Origin: Saprospirales bacterium
GTDB taxonomy: Bacteria > Bacteroidota > Bacteroidia > Chitinophagales > Saprospiraceae
NCBI GenBank assembly: GCA_016711045.1
Contig: JADJTT010000003.1
Coordinates: 620,001-684,000 of the forward strand
Length of the DNA: 64,000 nt
Reading direction: 5' to 3'
A program made the position numbers and the translations under genes. Shown piece by piece: positions 36,278 through 44,893 of the stretch. Each line of letters starts with the position of its first letter. Within the stretch, counting starts at the first letter, position 1. The notes under the pieces are model-generated. The model did no database searches, was not told where the DNA came from, and worked only from the letters and a program-made list of their open reading frames with translations.

Positions 36278-37576
36278 ATGGAATTTTGGCAAAACCTCGG
36301 CTTCAATGAAGAACTCCTGAAGGCCTTTCAGGAATTGCTCATCGTGTTGGGTATAGGCCTGTTATTGGGGCTGGAGCGCGAATTTGCCAAAGGGGTCAGG
36401 GACCAAGAACGGTTGTTTGCCGGGGTGCGCACCTTTCCAATCGTGGCCCTGTTGGGCTACCTGTCGCTCCTGCTGGGCGTCGAGTATTCGATATGGATAT
36501 TTGTCGGTACACTGTTTGGCGCTTCGGCGCTCATCGCCATGTCGTATCTGGGGTCGAAAGACCAGCACCTGGGCACCACGACCGAATTCACCTTGCTGAT
36601 CACCTTTCTGCTCGGCAGCCTCGTATTCACCGGGCGTTATCACCTCGCGGTGAGCATAACGGTGATCGTCACAGCGCTTTTGGCATTCAAAGCCAGGATG
36701 CACGAGGTGATACACTCCCTTTCGGAGAAAGACATTCAGTCTATCCTGACATTTGTGGTGATCACTGCCCTCGTACTTCCCCTTTTACCCAATAAGGATA
36801 TGGGCCCTTACGGGATCATCAACCTGTACAAGATCTGGCTGATCGTGGTTATTTTCGTCGCCCTGAACTTTGTAGGTTATTTCCTGACCAAGTTTCTCGA
36901 TCAGAAAAAATCCACCCTCATGACCGGCATCCTCGGGGGCTTTGTGTCCAGCACAGCAACAACCTGGTTTTTCTCCCGGCAGAGCGGCAAAAGGGAGCAG
37001 GGTGGGGTCATCGAATCAGCGGCTATTATTCTGGCTTCTTCCATCATGTTTCCCAGGCTATTGATCTGGTTGCTGCTACTCAATGTATCCCTGTTTAGGG
37101 ATCTGTGGTTGCCTGTCACGCTTCTTGGCGTCGGTGGCATCGGCCTCGGGTACTGGATCGCCCGCAACCGGAGTGATCAGGTTGCAGAAGGTCCGCCTAA
37201 AGAGGTCAGCAACCCGATCAATTTGCGGGAGGCGCTTTTCTTTGCGGTCATTTACCTCGTTATTCAATTTATCGTGGGCTATTCAAACGAGCATTTTGGA
37301 GAAAAAGGCGTCTACATCGCTTCCGGCATTTCGGGTATCACCGATATCGATGCCATCACCATTTCCATGGCCAATTTCGCCAAAGGCGGGATGAGCGAAT
37401 TAGTGGCGGGTACGGCCATTCTCATTGCCGCCTTAGCCAATACGCTGGTCAAATACCTCTTCTGCCTGACTTTTGGCAACCGTCGCCTAAAGAAATATAC
37501 CAGTCTGGCTTTCGTGCCGTTGTTTCTGTTCGGGATCGGGTATATCGTATTTCGGTTAATGGCTTTTAATTTTTAA
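36278..37576 (+). CDS. MgtC/SapB family integral membrane protein with DUF4010
   Basis: 432 residues with about 12 membrane helices. The N-terminal MgtC-like part has LGIGLLLGLEREFAKG and RTFPIVALLGYLS; the C-terminal part is DUF4010-like (SGISGITDIDAITISM). Proteins with this fusion are common in Bacteria and are thought to act in ion or small-solute homeostasis, though the substrate is unproven. Start ATG 36278 begins just before the first helix. It ends 10 bases inside the stop of the convergent gene at 37566. Confidence 0.9.
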   Translation: MEFWQNLGFNEELLKAFQELLIVLGIGLLLGLEREFAKGVRDQERLFAGVRTFPIVALLGYLSLLLGVEYSIWIFVGTLFGASALIAMSYLGSKDQHLGTTTEFTLLITFLLGSLVFTGRYHLAVSITVIVTALLAFKARMHEVIHSLSEKDIQSILTFVVITALVLPLLPNKDMGPYGIINLYKIWLIVVIFVALNFVGYFLTKFLDQKKSTLMTGILGGFVSSTATTWFFSRQSGKREQGGVIESAAIILASSIMFPRLLIWLLLLNVSLFRDLWLPVTLLGVGGIGLGYWIARNRSDQVAEGPPKEVSNPINLREALFFAVIYLVIQFIVGYSNEHFGEKGVYIASGISGITDIDAITISMANFAKGGMSELVAGTAILIAALANTLVKYLFCLTFGNRRLKKYTSLAFVPLFLFGIGYIVFRLMAFNF

Positions 37577-38594
37577 CAAAAGTCTTAACCACCATTTTCT
37601 CATCCCCCAAAATTTCGAAGAACTCTTCGAGCGACTCCCGAACCTCCTTACACGCCCGCTCTTCCAGGAATTCAAATCCATTCACACACCGGAGAAGATC
37701 TTCTTTTTTTTCCAGAAAAAACCGGGCCGTTTGAAGGGCCTCCTCTTCTGTTACATCTAATCCCATAAAGTAACGCTCTGTCACGGATTTGATGGGAAAA
37801 GCTGCGGCTGGCACAGCATAATGGGTATTCACCAGTCCCGCATAGTCGAAGTCGTAGGGAATAGGTACGACCCGATTGGAATAATCGGGTACATGGACCA
37901 AAAGAAGATTATGGCGGTTGGGCACCGACCAATCGGTATTGGAGATCATGTATTCAAAAAAGACCATTTTCAGGTAGGCATCGCGTTCCAGCACCCCTGA
38001 GTTGATAATACCCCGGTCCACAATATCGCAATGGAGGCGGCTGGAAATTTCTTCTTCGTGTTCGATCAATATGCCGTAGGAGGAAAAACGCTCCTTAGTA
38101 TCCCGAAGTGCTTCCATTTTGACGATCCTGGCGCGGATACAGATCGGATGAACCTGTTCGTATAATTTGTAGATCAGGGCCTCTCTGAACAGGTAGTCCA
38201 GGTCTTTTTTGGAATTCCCGCAGGGCAACACAAATTTAATTTCATTCATCGAATTAAATCCCAACCCACGAAGATCCCGCTTGGGTATCTTGACCTTGAC
38301 CGGCGGATAGCTGCAGACCTCTTTTCGAATATTCCCACGGGTCTTGAGCTTGACATCCAGATCCGCCCAACTTCCATCGGCCTTTTGGAAGGAAAACCGG
38401 GCATCCTGATACTGTTCCGCCATTTTGGTGCGCAACAACAATCCCCAGTTTGTATCTAATTTCACAAGCGGCAGGGAGTCGTGTTGGTTGTAAAAATAAT
38501 CGAAAATGGAAATGGACTCGGTTTCCTGGGCAGATAGGAAGGAGGCGGAAAGGAGGCAGCAAAATGCCAAAACGATTTTTAGTGACCTTGTCAT
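37566..38594 (-). CDS. Secreted CotH-like protein, putative
   Basis: 342 residues from ATG 38594 (MTRSLKIVLAFCCLLSASFLSA, signal peptide). The earlier in-frame start would read through a heptamer-repeat tract. Motifs KTRGNIRKEVCSYPPVK, NEIKFVLPCG, SNTDWSVPNRHNLLL and VPYDFDYAG resemble CotH-type atypical kinases of the secreted class, including an N-x-H followed by a D-F-D metal-site pattern. If correct, it may phosphorylate an exported protein; the assignment rests on motif resemblance only. It lies downstream of the metallophosphoesterase gene, possibly in the same transcript. Confidence 0.6.
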   Translation of the reverse strand: MTRSLKIVLAFCCLLSASFLSAQETESISIFDYFYNQHDSLPLVKLDTNWGLLLRTKMAEQYQDARFSFQKADGSWADLDVKLKTRGNIRKEVCSYPPVKVKIPKRDLRGLGFNSMNEIKFVLPCGNSKKDLDYLFREALIYKLYEQVHPICIRARIVKMEALRDTKERFSSYGILIEHEEEISSRLHCDIVDRGIINSGVLERDAYLKMVFFEYMISNTDWSVPNRHNLLLVHVPDYSNRVVPIPYDFDYAGLVNTHYAVPAAAFPIKSVTERYFMGLDVTEEEALQTARFFLEKKEDLLRCVNGFEFLEERACKEVRESLEEFFEILGDEKMVVKTFVKN

Positions 38595-38605
38595 TGCATT
38601 AAATT

Positions 38606-38673
38606 GTGAAGAGTGAAGAGTGAACGGTGAACGGCGATTCATTTCTCTTCACTCCTCACCCTTCACCCTTCAC
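38606..38673. repeat. Inverted pair of heptanucleotide tandem repeats
   Basis: Four units GTGAAGA/GTGAACG (38606-38633) face four units of the form nnnTCAC (38646-38673) in inverse orientation, so the stretch can fold into a hairpin. It lies between the metallophosphoesterase stop (38682) and the CotH-like start (38594), both leftward. Confidence 0.85.
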
Positions 38674-38681
38674 TAAAAGAA

Positions 38682-39767
38682 TCACTTCAATTTGACTTTT
38701 TCCCCATTGAGCAACCCCCTGTAAAATTTCCCTTCTTCATAGACCAGTACCTCTCCTTCTTTACCGAGTTGAATCGAGGAATCTACCCCGATGATCTTTC
38801 GCTTAAAAAAGGAGGTGACTTTGGGAAACGGGGTATGCCCGACGATAATGTGTTTTTTTCCAAGCCGCTTGAGCAATGCCTGTGCCCTGGCTTTGGTAAA
38901 TGATTCATTGAAATAGCCGCGATACCAGATCGGGCCATCCTCGCCATTCAGTACCCGCAAGATGGGGTCAGCCTGTATATATTCTTCCGGTTGGTCGATG
39001 ATCCGCTCCTGGAAAGTGGTATTTATTTCTCCGAAGGAGAGATCCAGGTCGAGGCAGGTTTCTGAAAACCCGGCATGTACAAAGACCATATCGTTGATCG
39101 AAATAGCCACCGGCTTGGAACGAATCCACCTCCCAAGATAAGTGTCGGGACCAAATAGCTGGGGGTAGGGCTTGCGCAGCATGATCGTGGTGTATCGGTA
39201 TTTTTTATTGACGTACCGGAGGTCGTTCCCCAAGTTCATCACTTCGTGATTGCCGATGAGGTAGTGTACCATTCCACCTTCCATTTCAGCCTCTTTTTCC
39301 AAATTGTATACCAGCCACAGGATGTCCAACACATCTCCCCCCCGGTCGAAAACATCGCCGACCACGACCAGGTGGCCTTCCCCAAACGTCCAGTGATTGC
39401 TATGGTCGATCACGCCATGTGCGCGGAGCAAGTCCACCATCAGCGTATACTGTCCGTGGATATCGCTAATGGCGACCAGGTTTTTCACCCCTTCATAAGC
39501 GGTCACGGAGCTGAGCTGAAAAGTGGTTTTTGGGTCTATAAAGGAAGGTACAAACGAGGAAGAAACTTCCGGCGCCAGGACCAGTTGCTCGCCCGCTTGA
39601 AGCGTATCTTCCTGTAATTCCCCTTCAGACACCCATTGAGCCACGAGTTGATCTTCCTGGTAAAAGATATAGGGGGCGTCGTAGAAGGTGCTATCTACTT
39701 TAAAAAAGGTCTGTGCATGGAGAAACCCGCTCAGGCAGAGGGTAAAAAGGAGAAGGTAAAATTTCAT
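38682..39767 (-). CDS. Secreted metallophosphoesterase (calcineurin-like)
   Basis: 361 residues from ATG 39767, which begins a signal peptide (MKFYLLLFTLCLSGFLHA). Metallophosphoesterase motifs in order: DIHGQY (Asp, His), GDVFDRG (Asp), GNHEVM (Asn, His), FVHAGF (His), GHTPFP (His). This is the PPP/shewanella-type phosphatase arrangement, able to hydrolyse phosphoesters in the periplasm. An about 80-residue beta-rich part precedes the catalytic domain. Substrate unknown. The neighbouring CotH-like gene could make it a kinase-phosphatase pair, which is only inference. Confidence 0.9.
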   Translation of the reverse strand: MKFYLLLFTLCLSGFLHAQTFFKVDSTFYDAPYIFYQEDQLVAQWVSEGELQEDTLQAGEQLVLAPEVSSSFVPSFIDPKTTFQLSSVTAYEGVKNLVAISDIHGQYTLMVDLLRAHGVIDHSNHWTFGEGHLVVVGDVFDRGGDVLDILWLVYNLEKEAEMEGGMVHYLIGNHEVMNLGNDLRYVNKKYRYTTIMLRKPYPQLFGPDTYLGRWIRSKPVAISINDMVFVHAGFSETCLDLDLSFGEINTTFQERIIDQPEEYIQADPILRVLNGEDGPIWYRGYFNESFTKARAQALLKRLGKKHIIVGHTPFPKVTSFFKRKIIGVDSSIQLGKEGEVLVYEEGKFYRGLLNGEKVKLK

Positions 39768-39991
39768 AGTTGCGGTTATAGTAAAAACAAGATAGGGGTA
39801 TTTTTTCACTTTGTGCCCGTGCAGTTACGATCCTCCCTATCCATATTCCTTCACTTTCTGACTCACCCATTCCCTGATTTGCTTACTGTCGGTGAAAGGG
39901 ATCAGTTTTTCGTTCCCATGCAGGCGCCGAATCGGCGCGGGTTGTGGTAATTCCGGCCAACAAAAGGTGAAAAAAAATGAATATAAACGGC

Positions 39992-39999
39992 TAAGTTTG
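39992..39999 (+). promoter_or_regulatory. Possible -7 element of the DUF2271-like gene
   Basis: TAAGTTTG fits TAnnTTTG, 27 bases before the start at 40026. No clear -33 TTG at normal spacing is visible. Confidence 0.4.
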
Positions 40000-40025
40000 A
40001 GTTCAAACAAACAAAAACAGCTGTT

Positions 40026-40777
40026 ATGAAAAAGACCATCCTTCCTCTTTTGCTCCTATTTCTATTTGCAGGCGCACTCTTCTCCCAAACTTCCGGCGAA
40101 CTTTCCGTCACCGTGACGACCAGCGCGACCCCGGGTAATTTCGCCCCCAAAAACATCGTCGCCATCTGGATCGAAGATGAGGCCGGAAATTTCGTCAAAA
40201 CCCTCTGGCCTATGCCCAGCAACGCAAAACCCATCTGAATACCTGGCAAGCCTCCACAGGTGCAGCCGGGTCGGAGTTTAACGTGGTCGACGCCGTTACC
40301 GGAGCTACCCGGACCAGCCATGGGACCCGCAGCTGCACCTGGAATGCGACCCATTTTTCAGGAAATTTGGTCGACGACGGAACCTACAAGGTCTGGATGG
40401 AACTGACCGACAAGAACGGGACCGGCAACTTTTCCTCCTTTTCCTTTGTAAAAGGACCCGACCCGATAACCCTAACCCCGGACAATGTGCCCAGCTTTGC
40501 CAGTATTGCCATCACCTGGACGCCTGTGGCCCCCAGCGAGGTTACTTCCACCCGACTATCGGATGTATATTCAATTTTTCCCAATCCCGGCGATGGCCTT
40601 TATTCCATTTCCGGAAATATCGATCGCTACGAGGTCCGGTCGATCGCTGGAGATTGGATACAATCCGGTCGTGGCGCTACCGTTGATATTCGTCATTTGC
40701 CCGATGGGGTCTACCTCTTCGTACTGAAAACAGAAAACGGGGTTGTGGTAAGAAAGGCTCTAAAATCCAGTTTATAG
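40026..40777 (+). CDS. DUF2271-like secreted protein with T9SS tail (single frameshift near 40205)
   Basis: The reconstructed protein is about 250 residues. Signal peptide MKKTILPLLLLFLFAGALFS, then a DUF2271-like domain with APKNIVAIWIEDEAGNFVKT, the continuing RKTHLNTW, TGATRTSHG and DGTYKVWMELTDKNG, and a T9SS type A tail (YSIFPNPGDGLYSI, LPDGVYLFVL). The frame breaks at about 40205, where CTCTGG should be CTCCTGG; both sides read naturally in their frames, so one missing C is the simplest cause. Family members are predicted periplasmic, often in redox or flavin-related loci. Exported by T9SS here. Confidence 0.78.
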
Positions 40778-40785
40778 GGAGCTAC

Positions 40786-41649
40786 TTATTTCATCCCTTC
40801 ACCCCCCAAATTCCCCTTCACATACACCACGATCCGCCGCACCGTCTTGCGGCGGATCTCCAGTTCCAACTCCCGGTTGATCTGTTTGAGTACGTATTGG
40901 AATTTGAGCGCCAGGCTGTCTTTGCGGATCTCATTTACGCGGAGCAGGAAACTGCCGGGTTCGATGAACTGGTGATAGTCGCGGATCGCTTCGCTCAGCT
41001 CGGCTTCCAGCTGTTCGATCGAATGCACGGCGCCCAGGCTCACTTCAAACTCCAGGCTGACGCGGCGGATCTGCTTCTTGGTGTAATTGACGATCTCGTT
41101 CGAAAAAACCTTCGAGTTGGGAATGTAAATGATGTCATCGTCCTCGTCGAGGAATGCGATCTTGGTCAGGCTCATGCCGATGATCTTGCCTTTGTGCGCC
41201 CCGATCTTGATGTAATCGCCGATCGACATTTCATGAGAGGAAAACCCAATGATGATCCCGGAAATGATCTCGGAGATATAATCCTTGGAAATGATTGCAA
41301 TAGCCGCCGCCACAATACTCAGGGAGGTGAAGAGCGTCTTGGGATCGACGCCGAATAATCCGATCACCAGCGTAACCAGCGCGCCGGCAACCAACAGGAA
41401 ATAGATGTTTTTAAGGGCCAGGATAATGTTGTCTACTTCCTCCTCTTCCATCCCTTTTCGTTGGCGGTAAATCCAGGAAAGGACAACCACTACCAAATCG
41501 GCCGACAGAAAAAAGATGAAAAACCCCACGATCAGGTCGATCAGTTCAAAGTTCTTTTCAAGTGCTCCCAACCATTGATGGTAGTTCAGATCGGAATAGA
41601 CCAACAAGGTGAGCAATGTGATCCGAAGGACCAGAAATAATAGCTTCAT
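40786..41649 (-). CDS. MscS-family small-conductance mechanosensitive channel
   Basis: 287 residues from ATG 41649, preferred because the longer frame runs into a palindrome. Three N-terminal helices (about 1-20, 35-60, 75-110), then the pore helix and beta-domain of the MscS family (AIAIISKDYISEIISGIIIGF, GDYIKIGAHKGKI, IPNSKVFSNEIVNYT), then the C-terminal cytosolic vestibule. Channels of this family open on membrane tension and release solutes. The length matches the E. coli MscS protein. It is divergent from the oxygenase gene; two palindromes lie between. Confidence 0.92.
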   Translation of the reverse strand: MKLLFLVLRITLLTLLVYSDLNYHQWLGALEKNFELIDLIVGFFIFFLSADLVVVVLSWIYRQRKGMEEEEVDNIILALKNIYFLLVAGALVTLVIGLFGVDPKTLFTSLSIVAAAIAIISKDYISEIISGIIIGFSSHEMSIGDYIKIGAHKGKIIGMSLTKIAFLDEDDDIIYIPNSKVFSNEIVNYTKKQIRRVSLEFEVSLGAVHSIEQLEAELSEAIRDYHQFIEPGSFLLRVNEIRKDSLALKFQYVLKQINRELELEIRRKTVRRIVVYVKGNLGGEGMK

Positions 41650-41690
41650 TCTATTATCGTTTATGCCGCAAATAAGTGCCTGGACAAAAA

Positions 41691-41763
41691 TATAGACATG
41701 TGGGCGACCGCTGGTCGCCCACATGTCTATAACAATTATCAGGGCCTCTGGCGCTGATAATTG
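41691..41763. repeat. Two palindromes between MscS and oxygenase genes
   Basis: First: 19-bp perfect arms (TATAGACATGTGGGCGACC and its complement) with loop GCT, 41691-41731. Second: CAATTATCAG/CTGATAATTG with a partly paired GC centre, 41733-41763. They sit in the gap of divergent genes, like the pair at 28026. Confidence 0.85.
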
Positions 41764-41876
41764 CTATATTTATTTTGTCCTTTCACTTATGCAGCTTTTG
41801 ATTTTCAAACAAGCGGACAAGTGTGTGGGCATATTTTGTACCTTCGCTTCTTCAGCAAAATACCAACGCCATCTCT

Positions 41877-42714
41877 ATGGAATTCCTGGATATCTCTCTG
41901 ACCGAACTCGTCGCGCTCGGCCAACAAAAACAATCCGAGTATAGCAGCGCCAACCCTTTTCCCAGTATCTACCTCGACCATTTTTTTCGCGAAGACGCGC
42001 TGAAACAAGTGCTGGCAGAGTTTCCGGAACTGGGCCAAAACGGAAAGGATGAAGTACACTACACCAACCCCAACGAAGCAAAATACGCCTCCAAAGGCGA
42101 ATATAAATTCGGTCCGCTGACGCGGGAGTTCATGCATTTCCTCAACTCCCAACCGTTCCTCGAATTTCTGCAAAACCTCACGGGCATTAAGGAAACCCTC
42201 ATCCCCGATCCCTACTTCGAAGGAAGGGGGATACCACCAGATCAAACCCGGCGGTTTTCTCAAGGTACATGTCGATTTTCACAAACATCAGACCATGAAC
42301 CTCGACCGGCGTGTCAATGTACTGGTATACCTGAATGAAGATTGGAAGGAAGAATACGGCGGGCACTTCGAACTGTGGGAACGCGATATGAGCCAATGCG
42401 TGACCCGCATCGCACCGATTTTCAACCGGATGGCGATATTTTCTACCACCGATTATTCCTGGCACGGGCACCCTGACGCATTGACCTGCCCGCCCGACCG
42501 CAGCCGGCGTTCCCTGGCCCTCTATTACTACACCAACGGCCGCCCTGCCAGTGATGTGAGTGAAGCCAACCGAAACCGTATCACCACGACCTTCGCGGCC
42601 CGAAAAGGACAAGACAGCAGCCGGATGACAGTGTTCAATAACCTGGTAAACCTGGCCAATGACCTGTTGCCGCCGATCATCGTAAAAACCATCAAGCGGT
42701 TCCGGAAAAATTAA
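41877..42714 (+). CDS. 2-oxoglutarate/Fe(II) oxygenase (prolyl-hydroxylase type; single frameshift near 42228)
   Basis: The reconstructed protein is about 278 residues from ATG 41877. The N-terminal helical part leads to a double-stranded beta-helix with HVDFH (His and Asp iron ligands), LNEDWKEEYGGHFELW and a distal WHGHPD His, followed by RSLALYYYTNG where the Arg binds 2-oxoglutarate. One extra A in GGAAGGGGG at about 42228 breaks the frame; the second half has no start of its own. Members hydroxylate proline or other residues of proteins or small molecules. Substrate unknown. TACCTTCG at 41839 is a possible -7 box. Confidence 0.82.
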
Positions 42715-42717
42715 GAT

Positions 42718-43398
42718 TTAGTTGCCCCGGACACAGCGACAAGACATCCCCATTTGCTGGTCAGCCTGTCGGCGAACGAGCTTTCCACCTGCCGGGGAAA
42801 GCTGAAAATACCAGGCAGACATCTCATCTGAAGAAGTGCCGGTCCAGAAATATCCGCCTCTCCCGTGGGCATCGAAGCCGCCTCTGGATCCACGCCATCC
42901 ACCTAATGGCCCATTAAAGCCGCTATTGCCATCTTCGACGAGCATACTATTGGAATTGTACGGATCGCCTGATGACCGGTCTGTCAGCCAGTCATGATAG
43001 CCGCCGAAGGCCTTGGCGAGCGCGATCCACTCTTCATCCGTGGCCAGGTGCCACCCTTCCCCCAGGGCTTCGCATGCCTTTTTTGCCGCTTCCCAGCGAA
43101 ATAAACGGCCCTCACTGACACAGTAGGCATTTTCGTCGCTATAACACCACGAGTCTGGGGTCTCCAGATCAAGGTTCTTCCCCAGCCAGGTAGTTCCATT
43201 CACGGAAATGGTTCCATAGGTACTCCCTTTAAACTCAAATGCGCCCTTGACGATGACGGTCTCTGCCACAAAAGGAGGCGGAGGTGGGGAAGTCGACTCT
43301 TCGGTATCGGTTTGATTGGAGTTGGTACAAGCAAAAAACAACCCCAGTACCAATAGTCCGCCTAATTTATAAAAACGCGTTTTCGTAATTTTTTTCAT
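42718..43398 (-). CDS. FISUMP-domain lipoprotein
   Basis: 226 residues. Lipoprotein signal (LLVLGLFFAC, Cys about 24), a Thr/Pro-rich linker (STSPPPPPF), then a FISUMP (Fibrobacter succinogenes major paralogous) domain: TWLGKNLDLE, YCVSEGRLFRWEAAK, GWHLATDEEWIAL, GGYFWTGTSSDEMSAWYFQL and a final CRCVRG. Such proteins are surface-exposed; their molecular role is not settled. It faces the oxygenase gene tail to tail with 3 bases between stops. Confidence 0.9.
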   Translation of the reverse strand: MKKITKTRFYKLGGLLVLGLFFACTNSNQTDTEESTSPPPPPFVAETVIVKGAFEFKGSTYGTISVNGTTWLGKNLDLETPDSWCYSDENAYCVSEGRLFRWEAAKKACEALGEGWHLATDEEWIALAKAFGGYHDWLTDRSSGDPYNSNSMLVEDGNSGFNGPLGGWRGSRGGFDAHGRGGYFWTGTSSDEMSAWYFQLSPAGGKLVRRQADQQMGMSCRCVRGN

Positions 43399-43455
43399 AG
43401 GTATACAGGATTATTCAGGATTTGAAATGGATCAACACGATTAAATCGGCTTGTT

Positions 43456-44531
43456 TTAACTCCCGTTCTTCACCCTCAACGTTCCTCTCCATACTTTATT
43501 TTGAACGCCTTCCGGTTCGGGAATGGTAGCCTGGATGATATAGACATAAATACCAGGCTCGACGGGCCTCCCGTTGTAATAACCATCCCAGCGGAAATGG
43601 GGTTCATTGGAGGCGAAAACGATCTGGCCGGAGGGGTCGAATACCTGTACCCGAAGCGCTTGGGGGACACAGGGAGAATATAGCTCAAAATAATCATTAA
43701 TGCCATTTCCATCGGGAGAAAATGCATTGGGCAGGTAGAAATTGCAAGGGAGTTTCCTCCTCCAAAAGGCTTCTGTAACGAGCTGATTTAACGTGTCATC
43801 TCCTGCTGAAACCGGGGAAACTTCGTGGATTTCCTCCTCCGGGTCGTACACTTTCAAGACAAAAGAATCAAAAAAGTAGTAAGCGCCTGGGAATGTGGCG
43901 GTTGAGTAAAGGCGAACCCGGGTATATGCATCGTCCTGGAAATTACCCACCGTGATATACTGGTATGCCGCTGTAGCTACAAAAGTGAACCGAACCAGCT
44001 GCCAATCCGGCGAATACGAAACTTCACTTACCGTAAACAGCGGATCGACGGCTAACGGCATAGCGCCGGATTGCACGGGAGCTTCCACGGAAAAATGAAC
44101 ACCCAGGCCAGATATACCATAGCCGCCAGCCGTGCCTGGGCCTTGTTTTCCATTGGAAAGGTAGAAGGAACAAACATAGGTAGTACCTACAGTAAGGGGT
44201 TCGGAGAGCTGCTGGGAGAGATATTCCCTGAAATCGGACCTGTATGCACTCCAAAGCGAAGCACCCATCACTGCGTGGCCCTCGTGCGGAGAAACGACGC
44301 CAAAAGGTGTCTGGGCAATCGCCCTGAACCAGCAGCATCGACGCGCAAATAATCGGGTGTGCCACAATCGGCATTGGTCCACCCCGTAGCCGACTGCCAC
44401 TGGCCGAGGCAGGCAGGTAAGTCTGAATTTTGCTCAAACCCGGGGTTGGAGATCAGGTTTTGACTTTGGGTAAATAACGGCAAAAAAAGGATTACCAATA
44501 AGGTGAATCCACCTGCGTATACTTTGCTCAT
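43456..44531 (-). CDS. Gliding-motility-type C-terminal domain protein (single frameshift near 44313)
   Basis: Reconstructed about 358 residues. ATG 44531 begins a signal peptide (VYAGGFTLLVILFLPLFTQS), then NLISNPGFE, a jelly-roll carbohydrate-binding-like domain in which the second frame joins at GVVSPHEGHAVMG, and a C-terminal gliding-motility-associated domain (CNFYLPNAFSPDGNGINDYF, EPGIYVYII), i.e. T9SS type B sorting. A missing G in the GGG run at about 44313 explains the break. Exported through T9SS; role on the surface unknown. Confidence 0.8.
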
Positions 44532-44574
44532 ATCGAAGAATAAATTTCAAAAAGACCAGCAAAAAAAATGCCAC

Positions 44575-44822
44575 ATAAACATGAGTCATCCCGACTTTTC
44601 TAACATTGAACCTAACTCCTTGATTTTTAAACTCATCCCCCGCCCCTTCTCTTCCAAGAGAAGAGCTTTGGAGCTTGGCATTTGGGGGAAATCAACAAGA
44701 TGGAATCTAAAGCATTGATTTTTAACTCAAAACGCTCCCCCTCTCTTGGAAGAGTGGGGGCTGGGGGGAGAGTTATTTACTAAAGGTAAATATTCGGGAT
44801 GACTCCTGTTTAGCGTTTATGA
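44575..44822. mobile_element. MITE-like element with terminal inverted repeats
   Basis: The stretch of more than 300 bases without a gene (44532-44893) holds this element. The left end ATAAACATGAGTCATCCCGA is matched in inverse orientation by TCGGGATGACTCCTGTTTA at 44794. Inside are an inverted GC-rich repeat (CCCCGCCCC...TTCTCTTCCAAGAG versus CTCTTGGAAGAGTGGGGG) and two copies of TTGATTTTTAA. It has no coding capacity. A matching end is found near 47548. No target duplication was identified. Confidence 0.6.
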
Positions 44823-44893
44823 GGGGGACACAACCAGTCATTGGTAAACTCCCAATTATTCCTTAAGTTGCAAGGTTCATCAAACTTCTACCA

